Source of the DNA: Nitrospira sp.
GTDB lineage: Bacteria; Nitrospirota; Nitrospiria; Nitrospirales; Nitrospiraceae
Length of the DNA: 64,000 bases
Direction of reading: 5' to 3'
Assembly: GCA_022843785.1 (NCBI GenBank)
Contig: JALHMZ010000004.1
Coordinates: forward strand, 184,371 to 248,370
A program made the position numbers and the translations under genes. Below, in pieces: positions 37,268 through 44,399 of this stretch. Every line of letters begins with the position of its first letter. Within the stretch, counting starts at the first letter, position 1. The notes below the pieces were generated by a model that ran no database searches, was not told where the DNA came from, and was given only the letters and a program-made list of their open reading frames with translations.

Positions 37268-37861
37268 ATGAACACCTCACGAATAGCCACCATTCCTCTG
37301 GTGCTTGTCATTTTCCTTGGGTCTGGTCCATGGGAACCGTGGGCGAACGCCGAGCGCCTGTCGAAATCCGATCTTGACTCGACCCTGTACCCCCAATGTG
37401 ATCTCTGCTGGTACCCGACCCCGGATGAACACGATTCAAATCGCCTGCCGACTTACAAACAGCAGCGTCCCCGCCGTCCGCCGGACAGCCGCCCCCAACG
37501 GTTCCCGAAAGGCCGGTACAAGCTGGGACCCAAGCAGAAACAATCCCGTGTCTCGGCGCTTCGTGCGCGGTCCCTCCGAAACTCCAGACTGTTGAGCACC
37601 CTGCAAATCTCCGCCGTCGATGGAGACACCATTCGTGCCGGGCCAGACCGCATCAGGCTGCGCGGCATCGACACACCGGAGCTGAGCGAGCCGGAAGGCC
37701 AGGCAGCCAAGCAACGGCTGGCCGAACTGCTCCGCACCGGCATCGTGCGCATCGTCCCGCGAGGCCGCGACGTCTACGACCGCCTGATCGCCGATGTGTT
37801 TGTGGACGGGCAGAACGTGGCGGAAATTTTGAGAAGGGAAGGCTTCGCAAAAGCAGGGTAG
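37268..37861 (+). CDS. exported thermonuclease-like (SNase) protein
   Basis: 197 residues from the ATG at 37268, which starts a signal peptide ending near PWANAE; earlier ATGs at 37220 and 37250 exist. A basic proline-rich linker (about 55-110) leads to the nuclease domain: VDGDTIRAG, IRLRGIDTPE with the catalytic Arg and Asp/Glu, and DVYDRLIADVFV with the second conserved Arg of the YGR-like motif. The domain ends earlier than in staphylococcal nuclease, so the C-terminal helix is short. Opens the toxin and nuclease-rich part of the window. Confidence 0.82.
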   Translation: MNTSRIATIPLVLVIFLGSGPWEPWANAERLSKSDLDSTLYPQCDLCWYPTPDEHDSNRLPTYKQQRPRRPPDSRPQRFPKGRYKLGPKQKQSRVSALRARSLRNSRLLSTLQISAVDGDTIRAGPDRIRLRGIDTPELSEPEGQAAKQRLAELLRTGIVRIVPRGRDVYDRLIADVFVDGQNVAEILRREGFAKAG

Positions 37862-37886
37862 CTGTGCCATTCAGACCACGATACAC

Positions 37887-37915
37887 TTGCGTCAGTATAC
37901 GAATATTCGTATAAT
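37887..37915 (+). promoter_or_regulatory. higBA promoter with an 18-bp perfect palindromic operator
   Basis: TTGCGT, 17 bases, TATAAT. The palindrome TATACGAATATTCGTATA (37896-37913) covers the spacer and part of the -10 box, the standard place for autorepression by the HTH antitoxin encoded in the operon. AGGAG follows six bases before the start codon. Confidence 0.8.
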
Positions 37916-37924
37916 AGGAGCCGA

Positions 37925-38248
37925 ATGAAAGCCCTCCGCTTCGTTGGTACTGCCCGCAAGGATTTGGCAGAATTTCCGGAGTCAGCACGTCGATGCGCAG
38001 GGCATGAGTTGTTCATGGTGCAAGCTGGACGCGAGCCGGCTGATTTCAAGCCGCTCCGCACCGTTGGGCCAGGCGCCTACGAAATTCGCGTGCGTGACGA
38101 ATCCGGCGCGTTTCGAGTGATCTATGTGGCAAGGTTTGAACATGCGGTCTATGTGCTGCATGCCTTCCAGAAGAAGACCCAAGAAACCGCAAAGGCGGAT
38201 ATCGATCTGGCAGCGCAGCGGTATAAGCTCATCGGAGTACAATCATGA
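37925..38248 (+). CDS. higB: HigB/RelE-like toxin (phage-derived Gp49-like family)
   Basis: 107 residues. FVGTARKDLAEFPESARR at the start, LRTVGPGAYEIRVRDESG and FRVIYVARFEHAVYVLHAFQKKTQ in the core are typical of HigB toxins that cut mRNA on the ribosome. It precedes and overlaps its antitoxin by four bases, the toxin-first order usual for higBA. A palindromic operator lies over the promoter. Confidence 0.88.
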   Translation: MKALRFVGTARKDLAEFPESARRCAGHELFMVQAGREPADFKPLRTVGPGAYEIRVRDESGAFRVIYVARFEHAVYVLHAFQKKTQETAKADIDLAAQRYKLIGVQS

Positions 38249-38538
38249 AGCGAGCACGCACACGCATCACACGGGGTAGCGGGAACGTGTTTCTTGATTT
38301 GGGCTTCCCCCCGCACGAAGCGGCCGTCATGCTGCTGCGCTGCGAGATTGCCGAGGCGTTACGAACGTGGATGACCCGTGAAGAATTGACTCAGGCGCAG
38401 GCAGCCAAACGCCTCGGTGTCGTGCAACCGCGCATCTCGGAGATCGCGTGCAACAAAGTGGACAAGCTGTCCCTCGACTACCTGGTAGGTCTCTGCGCAA
38501 AAGCCGGTGTGTCGGTCACGGTTAGGTTGGCCGCGTGA
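38245..38538 (+). CDS. higA: HigA-like antitoxin (XRE helix-turn-helix)
   Basis: 97 residues. LTQAQAAKRLGVVQPRISEI is a classic XRE helix-turn-helix at about 49-70; the N-terminal part (GFPPHEAAVMLLRCEIAEAL) matches the MqsA/HigA-type companion of Gp49-like toxins. It would neutralise HigB and repress the palindromic operator. Starts on the ATGA shared with the toxin. Confidence 0.88.
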   Translation: MKRARTRITRGSGNVFLDLGFPPHEAAVMLLRCEIAEALRTWMTREELTQAQAAKRLGVVQPRISEIACNKVDKLSLDYLVGLCAKAGVSVTVRLAA

Positions 38539-38539
38539 C

Positions 38540-38770
38540 ATGAGACTTCGTAAACGTTCTCGGAGGGCGGGGAAAGGGATGAGGGCTGAGTACCGCTTCA
38601 ACTATGCGAAGGCCAAACCGAATCGATTTACCTCCTGCATGAGAACAGGGGCCTTCGCGGTCATCCTCGATCCGGATGTCGCCGCGGTCTTTCGTTCCTC
38701 CGATGCGGTCAACGCCTTCCTACGATCCGTCATCGCGACGATGCCTAAGGGAAGGCACAAGCGCGCATAA
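38540..38770 (+). CDS. orphan BrnA-like antitoxin homologue
   Basis: 76 residues from the ATG at 38540; a shorter start at 38579 is possible. The core MRAEYRFNYAKAKPNRFTS, then AVILDPDVAAVFRSSDAVNA, parallels the protein encoded after brnT at 41237 (MRPEYDFSQAV..., VVVIDPDILDVFPTSASVNA). No BrnT lies next to it; the gene follows higA by one base. A solitary antitoxin, or one that now belongs to the higBA operon. Confidence 0.7.
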   Translation: MRLRKRSRRAGKGMRAEYRFNYAKAKPNRFTSCMRTGAFAVILDPDVAAVFRSSDAVNAFLRSVIATMPKGRHKRA

Positions 38771-38869
38771 GCCAGCCAACAACAGCGAAACTTGGGATCG
38801 GAATTGGATTCAGCGCACTATTGCATCCCATCCTTTTAGGCACCGGATGACCCGTGTATACTTGAGCAT

Positions 38870-39055
38870 ATGAATTCCCAACAACAGACGCCTTCACAAA
38901 ACGGCCGGCGGCGACCAAGCAAATTGAGCGACCGCCTTTTGCACGAGAAAATCGAGCGCGCCAGACGCATGACACCGGAGGAGCGCCTGCTCGTTGCCCT
39001 TCACCTATCCGATTTCTGCTACGAATTGAACCGCGCATGTTCCCCGAAATCCTAA
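38870..39055 (+). CDS. small partner protein of a nucleotidyltransferase
   Basis: 61 residues with a helical, highly charged core (SDRLLHEKIERARRMTPEER) and a LHLSDFCYELNR end. TATACT lies eight bases before the ATG with no ribosome binding site, pointing to a leaderless message. Its last 19 bases overlap the start of the nucleotidyltransferase gene. The layout (short helical protein, then a nucleotidyltransferase) resembles toxin-antitoxin pairs. Confidence 0.65.
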   Translation: MNSQQQTPSQNGRRRPSKLSDRLLHEKIERARRMTPEERLLVALHLSDFCYELNRACSPKS

Positions 39056-39591
39056 GCCACGTCATTACCCGGCTCGAACAAGCCCGCAAAAACGGTCTGC
39101 TTCAGGCGTATGCATTGATTGGCGGCTTTGCCGTCTCAGCATGGGGTGTCTCACGCGCGACGCAAGACATTGATCTGGCAGTCGCGCTCGGAACGTCGGC
39201 GCCTCTGGCGCTGGCCACTCATCTTGGTGCGACGTATGAGGCTGGGGATGCTGACGACCCACTACAAGGAGTCTTTCACCTCACGATCGAGAACAATGGG
39301 CAGGCAGTACCGGTGCAACTCATTGTGCTCAGGTCTAAGTGGGCTAACGTGGCATTCACGGAGATCCACACACTGAACATAATTGGTTGTGTCGTACCGG
39401 TCGTAAACTGGCACGCGCTGGTGCTATTGAAACTCTATGCGGGGGGACCGGTCGATCTTCAAGATGCCAGAAGCGTTGCGGCCGTGCGAAACCCAGACGC
39501 GGCTGAGAGGGAAACCCTCGTTGTGCAGGCCGATGCGTTAGGCCTTGGCCAAGAAATCAGAACGCTGTTTGATTCTCTCCGCCTAAGTTAA
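39037..39591 (+). CDS. nucleotidyltransferase-fold protein (MNT/AbiEii-like)
   Basis: 184 residues. YALIGGFAVSAWGVSRATQDIDLAVAL carries the nucleotidyltransferase signature GG...(R)xTxDIDL, in which the two Asp are metal ligands. The rest fits the DUF6036-like minimal nucleotidyltransferases found in two-gene defence or toxin units. Whether it is toxin or antitoxin cannot be told from sequence: MNT antitoxins AMPylate HEPN toxins, while AbiEii-type ones are toxic. A HEPN-motif gene lies 480 bases downstream. Confidence 0.8.
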   Translation: MFPEILSHVITRLEQARKNGLLQAYALIGGFAVSAWGVSRATQDIDLAVALGTSAPLALATHLGATYEAGDADDPLQGVFHLTIENNGQAVPVQLIVLRSKWANVAFTEIHTLNIIGCVVPVVNWHALVLLKLYAGGPVDLQDARSVAAVRNPDAAERETLVVQADALGLGQEIRTLFDSLRLS

Positions 39592-39870
39592 CTTTCTGAA
39601 CTCCCTCACAGACTCAGGCCAATCTCCACCTTCCCCCTAACCGACTTGGAGCAAGCCCCCGCACCTCTGGTCTTGGCGCCCCCTGCCTGCTCTGATCCCA
39701 GACCACAAGCGAGAATTCAACCTATCCGCATTTCTATCCTTTGATCTCGATGTGGACCGGGCGACCGAATCCATCAAGCACCCCGAGAAGTTCCCAGTCG
39801 TCTCAAAAGAACCACGTCCAGCCAAACACTCTCGCCGGCGAACAAAGACACGATAGGACTATACTGAAAC
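39592..39870. other. gene-poor stretch with a possible gene remnant
   Basis: From 39641 to 39856 (+) an open frame of 72 codons without an ATG reads like the C terminus of a protein, with EFNLSAFLSFDLDVDRATES and a basic end (KHSRRRTKTR, TAG stop). It could be a decayed gene end. Nothing else recognised. Confidence 0.35.
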
Positions 39871-40044
39871 ATACCGCGGGCTAATAGCCGGATAGACTGC
39901 GGAATTCGAAGTCCATCTCGGACAGCTTATCGGCACAATGTCTTGATAAGCGTCTTATTTCATTTTAGACTCGCCATCCAGTGAGCCGCGTAGATTCTCG
40001 TGCTATCCTGCGCGGGTAGCCTACAGCAGACTTAATAGTCAGCC
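39871..40044 (+). repeat. promoter-carrying 170-bp repeat, copy A
   Basis: Shares long blocks with copies B and C (GCCGGATAGACTGCGG, TCTTGATAAGCGTC, TTTTAGACTCGCCATCCAGT, GTAGCCTACAGCAGACTT). Contains TTGATA at 39943-39948 and TAGACT at 39966-39971 with a 17-base spacer. The downstream part would be an approximately 90-base 5' leader for the HEPN gene at 40069. Confidence 0.85.
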
Positions 40045-40068
40045 AGACGTACGACGAACTCCAACGAG

Positions 40069-40548
40069 ATGCCCGTCATGCACGAGAGGGCCAAACTCAC
40101 TGAGGCGCGGCACTTTCTGGATCGAATGCACGCTGAGCATGACAACTCCACTGCCTTCGCTCTTGAACTTAGCGCGTTCTTGGGAGCCGCCCGCTCCGTT
40201 CTTCAATACGCTTGCAAGGAGGCACAGCTAAAACCGGGCGGTCAGCGCTGGTATGACCAAGCCATGGCAGACCCTCTCTTCGGCTTCTTCAAAGACGTCC
40301 GGGACAGCAGCATTCACGAAATGCCGGTAAAACCGCTCACAAAGATGACGAGTGAGGTCAGGGGATTTCTGAACATCGGTGATGATGACGATGAGATGTT
40401 GATTCCTTACCCGCACAACACGGTCGTTCACCGATTTGAGTTTCCGGACCGGCCTGGCGAAGAAGTCGCGGAGATCTCACGACAATACCTGATGGTGCTC
40501 GACAAATTTGTCGAGGACGGCATTGCCATGGGGTGGATCACCGGATGA
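40069..40548 (+). CDS. HEPN-like protein with R-x4-H motif
   Basis: 159 residues, mainly helical. VRDSSIHE places R78 and H83 as the HEPN R-x(4)-H ribonuclease signature at the end of a helix (FFKDVRDSS). Preceding helices (ALELSAFLGAARSVLQYA) fit the four-helix HEPN bundle. HEPN toxins cleave RNA and are often opposed by an MNT nucleotidyltransferase; such a gene lies upstream, separated by the repeat. It is the first gene behind repeat copy A. Confidence 0.75.
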   Translation: MPVMHERAKLTEARHFLDRMHAEHDNSTAFALELSAFLGAARSVLQYACKEAQLKPGGQRWYDQAMADPLFGFFKDVRDSSIHEMPVKPLTKMTSEVRGFLNIGDDDDEMLIPYPHNTVVHRFEFPDRPGEEVAEISRQYLMVLDKFVEDGIAMGWITG

Positions 40549-40626
40549 CGCTGGTCGTCGTGGATCACGAACAAGACACTGGACTCGCTGTGAAAGCCAC
40601 AGCAGCTGGCTAATATCCAAATGGGC

Positions 40627-40706
40627 GGAAATAGGAGGACATTCTGATTCTCTTGACGTGTGATTCAGACGTCTGCTCACAACAATTCAGAATGTCCCTA
40701 TTCCCG
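40627..40706. repeat. 80-bp inverted-repeat element
   Basis: AATAGG(AG)GACATTCTGA at the left and TCAGAATGTCCCTATT at the right are inverted repeats with a two-base insertion on the left. Small palindromic or MITE-like element between the HEPN gene and repeat copy B. Confidence 0.6.
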
Positions 40707-40760
40707 TGCTCTCGGTGATCGAGTACCAGCTTCTCTGATTCCACTTGATCAGTCCGGAAT

Positions 40761-40932
40761 ATGCCGTGGGCCAATCGCCGGACAAACTGCGCGATTCGTA
40801 GTCTATCTTGGGCTACTACCCGCGGCGATCGCTTGATAAGAGTCAAATTTGCTCGTAGACTTACGCCCAGTGAGCCGTGTGGAGCCCGTGCTATCTGACG
40901 CGAGTAGCCTGCAGCAGACTTACTGCTCAGCC
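40761..40932 (+). repeat. promoter-carrying 170-bp repeat, copy B
   Basis: The most diverged of the three copies, but TTGATA (40833-40838), the 17-base spacer length and TAGACT (40856-40861) are unchanged, as are GCCAGTGAGCC-like and GTAGCCTGCAGCAGACTT blocks. It leads into the brnT gene. Confidence 0.82.
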
Positions 40933-40965
40933 CATCGGATGAGGGAATGCTCTACGGCGTGAGGG

Positions 40966-41253
40966 GTGAGAGTGGGTTACATCTTCGAATGGGACCCGGT
41001 GAAAGCGAACGCGAATGCCCGCAAACACGGCGTGACCTTTGACGAAGCCACAACGGTTTTTGGTGATCCACTTAACCTTTTGATGGCAGACCCTGATCAC
41101 TCACTTGATGAGGATCGGTCCTTGCTCCTCGGCATGTCCAATCGGCGGAAACTCCTGGTGGTGGCGTTTGCCGAGCGACCACCACGAACCCGTCTCATTT
41201 CTGCACGACGGGCCACTCGGCACGAGCGGAGGCGATATGAAGAAGACCGGTAG
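40966..41253 (+). CDS. brnT: BrnT family toxin
   Basis: 95 residues from a GTG at 40966 (a second GTG at 40972 is possible). FEWDPVKANANARKHGVTFDEATTVF is the BrnT signature; RKLLVVAFAERPPRTRLISARRATRHERRRYEE closes the RelE-like ribonuclease fold with the conserved Arg/His pairs. It precedes an antitoxin gene by an overlap, as in known brnTA operons. Repeat copy B provides the promoter. Confidence 0.9.
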   Translation: MRVGYIFEWDPVKANANARKHGVTFDEATTVFGDPLNLLMADPDHSLDEDRSLLLGMSNRRKLLVVAFAERPPRTRLISARRATRHERRRYEEDR

Positions 41254-41485
41254 GCAAAAACGACGGACGGGCGACCGTGACACGATGCGCCCGGAGTATG
41301 ACTTTTCCCAAGCTGTACGCGGGGTCACAGCTACACGCTATGCGCAGGGTGCAAACGTGGTGGTCATTGACCCGGATATTCTGGACGTATTTCCGACTAG
41401 CGCGTCTGTGAACGCGGCACTCCGGGCTCTCGCACCGGTACTTCGGGAGAACCGCCTGTCAGTGGCCAGACGGCGAAGCGCTTAA
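41237..41485 (+). CDS. brnA: BrnA-like antitoxin
   Basis: 82 residues, ATG 17 bases inside brnT with GGAGG-like sequence upstream. A basic N-terminal tail (KKTGRQKRRTGD) is followed by MRPEYDFSQAVRGV, VVVIDPDILDVF and SVNAALRAL, the layout of BrnA, which neutralises BrnT and represses the operon through its C-terminal ribbon-helix-helix. A paralogue without toxin lies at 38540. Confidence 0.82.
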   Translation: MKKTGRQKRRTGDRDTMRPEYDFSQAVRGVTATRYAQGANVVVIDPDILDVFPTSASVNAALRALAPVLRENRLSVARRRSA

Positions 41486-41685
41486 CAGCACGCTAAACCC
41501 GATGGGGCTTCACTGCCCAGGCTTTCCTCAGTGTAAAAAAATGGGATCACGTAGCATCGCGGTCACGGAGTCCCTATTGACGCGAACAGTCCTCTCGAAA
41601 TTGCACGCTGACGCCGATTTCTACGATTTCCACAAGACAAGACTTGACTCCGCATCTTGCTTCTGCGGGCCACATCTGACCGTAA

Positions 41686-41850
41686 CTTGATAGCCGGATA
41701 GACTGCGGTATTCGCAATCCACCTTTGACAGCTTGTCGACACGATGTCTTGATAAGCGTCTGATTTCCTTTTAGACTCGCCATCCAGTGAGCTACGTAGG
41801 TTCTCGCGTTATGCAGCGCGGGTAGCCTGCAGCAGGCTTAATAGTTAGCC
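41686..41850 (+). repeat. promoter-carrying 170-bp repeat, copy C
   Basis: Nearly identical to copy A over most of its length. TTGATA at 41749-41754, 17 bases, TAGACT at 41772-41777. Near its right end AGCCTGCAGCAGGCT is a perfect small hairpin. It ends 13 bases before the start codon of the nuclease gene at 41864. Confidence 0.85.
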
Positions 41851-41863
41851 ATCACAGGTCCTC

Positions 41864-42703
41864 ATGTCCGCACAATTCGATCTCGCGAGTCCGCCAGAGA
41901 AGTTCTGGCACTGTTCCGTGAAAGTCACCGGGGCGGTGGACCACTCCGTCGTCAACGATCTTTCGTTTTCAGAGCTCAACCGGACGATTGTTGGTCCATG
42001 GAACGAAGGGAAACCCTTCGCCGTCTCCGGAACTGTGATCCGCTCATCCGCGAGCGTCAGCGAGATAACGATCGCCCACACACCGAATCCGCAGCAGTCC
42101 TACGCCGAGCGGCACAACGCAAGCATGCGGGCAAGCGGCATCGCGGACATGGCGACGAATCGCAAGATGCTTCCACTCAGGCAAGGAACGGACTTAACGT
42201 ACGAATTACTCTTCGCGGGAGTATCGACTGAACCGCAAGCTCCCGATGCGGCAATGGTCGAACAAATATGCAAGCGCCTCCCCCACGCGGCAAGAGTACT
42301 GGCGCTCCGCTCACGGAGGGGAAAGGCACCGTTCGAGATCACAGACGAATATGACGTTCAGGATTTGCTGCATGCCACGCTTCGCGCATATCTCAAGTAC
42401 TCTGTGCAAGAGGACCCACTTCCGAAGGTGGCCGGTGCCAAGGCAAGCCGGATCGACGTATCCATCGAAGAACTCGGCATCCTGATTGAAGTGAAATACG
42501 TTCGTGGCCCCGAGGATCAGAAGCGTATCTTTGAGGAGTATTCGCAGGATCTTGTCCTCTACGCTGAATGGGCGCACCTCAAGACTTTGATATATCTGAT
42601 CTACAACTCGGACGATCTGCGAGATCCTGAAGCATTTGAGAAACTCACCGCCACCCAAGAAATTGGCGGCAAGCGTTTCAACGTCCGCGTTGTGCTGGCA
42701 TGA
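41864..42703 (+). CDS. PD-(D/E)XK nuclease-domain protein
   Basis: 279 residues. The C-terminal half (about 155-279) has a restriction-endonuclease core: YDVQDLLHATLRAYLK, then RIDVSIEELGILIEVKYV, giving D198, E209 and K211 in the D-(x)n-ExK arrangement. The N-terminal half (about 1-145) is of unknown fold. This C-terminal domain resembles the REase modules found at the ends of effector proteins in bacterial conflict systems. It sits directly behind repeat copy C and has no methyltransferase beside it. Confidence 0.78.
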   Translation: MSAQFDLASPPEKFWHCSVKVTGAVDHSVVNDLSFSELNRTIVGPWNEGKPFAVSGTVIRSSASVSEITIAHTPNPQQSYAERHNASMRASGIADMATNRKMLPLRQGTDLTYELLFAGVSTEPQAPDAAMVEQICKRLPHAARVLALRSRRGKAPFEITDEYDVQDLLHATLRAYLKYSVQEDPLPKVAGAKASRIDVSIEELGILIEVKYVRGPEDQKRIFEEYSQDLVLYAEWAHLKTLIYLIYNSDDLRDPEAFEKLTATQEIGGKRFNVRVVLA

Positions 42704-42958
42704 CGGCCAACCCATCGCTCAAGCCGACGCACTCCGGCCTGCGGCCTCCGCGCGCAGCTTACCTCAATCGTTAGTGGCAAAACAAAGGGGTCGGGAGTCG
42801 TTTCTCGACAACTCATGGGCAATTAAGTCTCCCGCCTTCGTTTCTTCATATCTCCTCCCATGTGCTCACCACCACAAGGATTACGTGAAAACCTGTGAGG
42901 TCCAGTTTGACCTCATTTCGGAGACCATGCTACGGTCCCGCCCTCTCCATTTGAACGC

Positions 42959-43414
42959 ATGACTGAGGCAAGAGCGCCGTTGCATACCCATCGACGACTT
43001 CGGGCCCTTGTGGCTCCGTTTGTGTGTTTGCTCTTCTTGTGCTGCGCCACCGGTATGGCTTGGGTGCCTTCTGCCATCGCAGCACACCTCGGCGAGAGCC
43101 CCTCTCTCGGGAGCACGCTTAGCCCCCCGGTTGAGACAGACGATCATGCGCCGGCCACAACACCTCCGCAGAAAGCCCGAGACCTCCTCGCGCTGCTCCA
43201 GGAGCGTGGGGGCGCACCACTTCCAGGCTACATCGGAGGGCGCGACTTTCAAAACAGGGAACGGCGCTTACCGCGAGGCCGCTATCGGGAGTATGATGTG
43301 AATCCCAAGATACGAGGCCGCTCACGCGATGCCGAGCGGATCGTGATTGAGCGGCGGACCGGAAAAGCCTATTACACGTGGGATCATTACCGGACGTTTA
43401 TTCCCCTCAATTGA
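42959..43414 (+). CDS. secreted guanyl-specific ribonuclease (barnase/RNase Sa family)
   Basis: 151 residues; a signal or anchor segment (about 17-42) then the RNase domain (about 72-151). Signature residues are intact: YREYDV with catalytic E111, RIVIERRTG with R127, and WDHYRTF with H143; spacing between Glu and His (32) matches RNase Sa. GGRDFQNRERRLP is the typical start of the core. An extracellular or periplasmic RNase toxic to its producer if misrouted, and followed by a barstar-type inhibitor. Confidence 0.92.
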   Translation: MTEARAPLHTHRRLRALVAPFVCLLFLCCATGMAWVPSAIAAHLGESPSLGSTLSPPVETDDHAPATTPPQKARDLLALLQERGGAPLPGYIGGRDFQNRERRLPRGRYREYDVNPKIRGRSRDAERIVIERRTGKAYYTWDHYRTFIPLN

Positions 43415-43440
43415 TTTTCAACAGAGAATTGAGCCCGCAC

Positions 43441-44001
43441 ATGGCCACACGACAGACCATACAGACCCATATTCAGAACGCCTCAGCCCCCTGGTCATCT
43501 CTCCTTGTCGCACCTCCAGAGACAGCCGTCACGTCCCTGGTCAAACCACCGGCGGGATGTGCGCTCCGGATCGTTCACGGAAAGAAATGCACAACTCCGA
43601 CGGGCGTCTTCGAGGAGTTTGCCCGAGCCCTCGAATTTCCCGACTACTTCGGACACAACTGGGACGCGCTGGAAGAATGCCTGGCCGATTTGGGATGGCT
43701 TCCCGCAAAGGGCTACGTCATACTCATTACCGAGGCACAATCTGTTATCCCCGGCGATGACGAGGAGTACGAAACGCTGCTGAAAATCCTCAACGACGCG
43801 GGTGAGGCCTGGAGCAAGGGACAGACGGCTGATGAACGGCGCGCTCCATTCCATGTGTTCTTTGTGGTCTCTGAACAGAACAAGCCGAAGCGGAAACATT
43901 GGAGGCTAGCGGAACTACCGTCTCTCAAGCCAGAGACACCGGGGCCCAAACGTGGCATAAGGCGTTCGGTCAAACCATCAACACGAAGGAGAACCTCATG
44001 A
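43441..44001 (+). CDS. barstar family ribonuclease inhibitor
   Basis: 186 residues from the ATG at 43441. RIVHGKKCTTPTGVFEEFAR, then FPDYFGHNWDALEECLADLGW, is the barstar fold, the second segment carrying the acidic helix that plugs the RNase active site. The C-terminal tail after about 160 is proline-rich and very basic (KPSTRRRTS), an unusual extension. Cytoplasmic. It protects against the RNase encoded 27 bases upstream. Its stop overlaps the next start (ATGA). Confidence 0.92.
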   Translation: MATRQTIQTHIQNASAPWSSLLVAPPETAVTSLVKPPAGCALRIVHGKKCTTPTGVFEEFARALEFPDYFGHNWDALEECLADLGWLPAKGYVILITEAQSVIPGDDEEYETLLKILNDAGEAWSKGQTADERRAPFHVFFVVSEQNKPKRKHWRLAELPSLKPETPGPKRGIRRSVKPSTRRRTS

Positions 44002-44399
44002 GTCTCTTTGATCAACTAGGCCAGGCAGCTGGTGGAATGCTGGGCGGAGGGGGAAATCAAAACCCCTTGCTTCAGGCCGTGACCAGTCTACTGGGGCAGA
44101 ACAGTTCAGTCGGTGGTCTGGCAGGGCTGGTTCAAGCGTTTCAGAAGAATGGATTGGCCGACATCGTGAATTCATGGGTCAGCACAGGACAGAATCTTCC
44201 GATTTCTGCCCAGCAGATCAAGCAAGGGCTTGGCGGCGACCTGCTGAACCAGGTGGCGTCCAAAGCCGGCCTCTCACCGGATGCGGCAGGCTCGCAATTG
44301 GCTGGGCTTCTCCCCGATCTGATTGATAAGCTGACGCCGAATGGAAAGATTGAAGCAGGGGGACTTGATCAACTGATGAAGATGTTTCAGGGGAAATAG
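43998..44399 (+). CDS. YidB-like (DUF937) family protein
   Basis: 133 residues, ATG preceded by AAGGAG. FDQLGQAAGGMLGG at the start, glutamine-, glycine- and leucine-rich repeats, then GLSPDAAGSQLAGLLPDLIDKLTPNG, typical of DUF937/YidB. Function unknown. Coupled to the barstar gene by ATGA, so part of the RNase operon by organisation, although this family is widely distributed elsewhere. Confidence 0.88.
   Translation: MSLFDQLGQAAGGMLGGGGNQNPLLQAVTSLLGQNSSVGGLAGLVQAFQKNGLADIVNSWVSTGQNLPISAQQIKQGLGGDLLNQVASKAGLSPDAAGSQLAGLLPDLIDKLTPNGKIEAGGLDQLMKMFQGK

Noticed and set aside
41502..41690. A 62-residue reading frame between brnA and repeat copy C
   Set aside because: No ribosome binding site, composition not protein-like and the end runs into the repeat.
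39871..41850. The three 170-bp repeats as integron attC sites
   Set aside because: They lack paired RYYYAAC/GTTRRRY core sites, and no integrase is visible. The conserved promoter boxes fit a regulatory repeat better.
39871..41850. The three spaced repeats as a CRISPR array
   Set aside because: Repeat units are about 170 bases and are separated by genes of several hundred bases, with no short regular spacers or cas genes.
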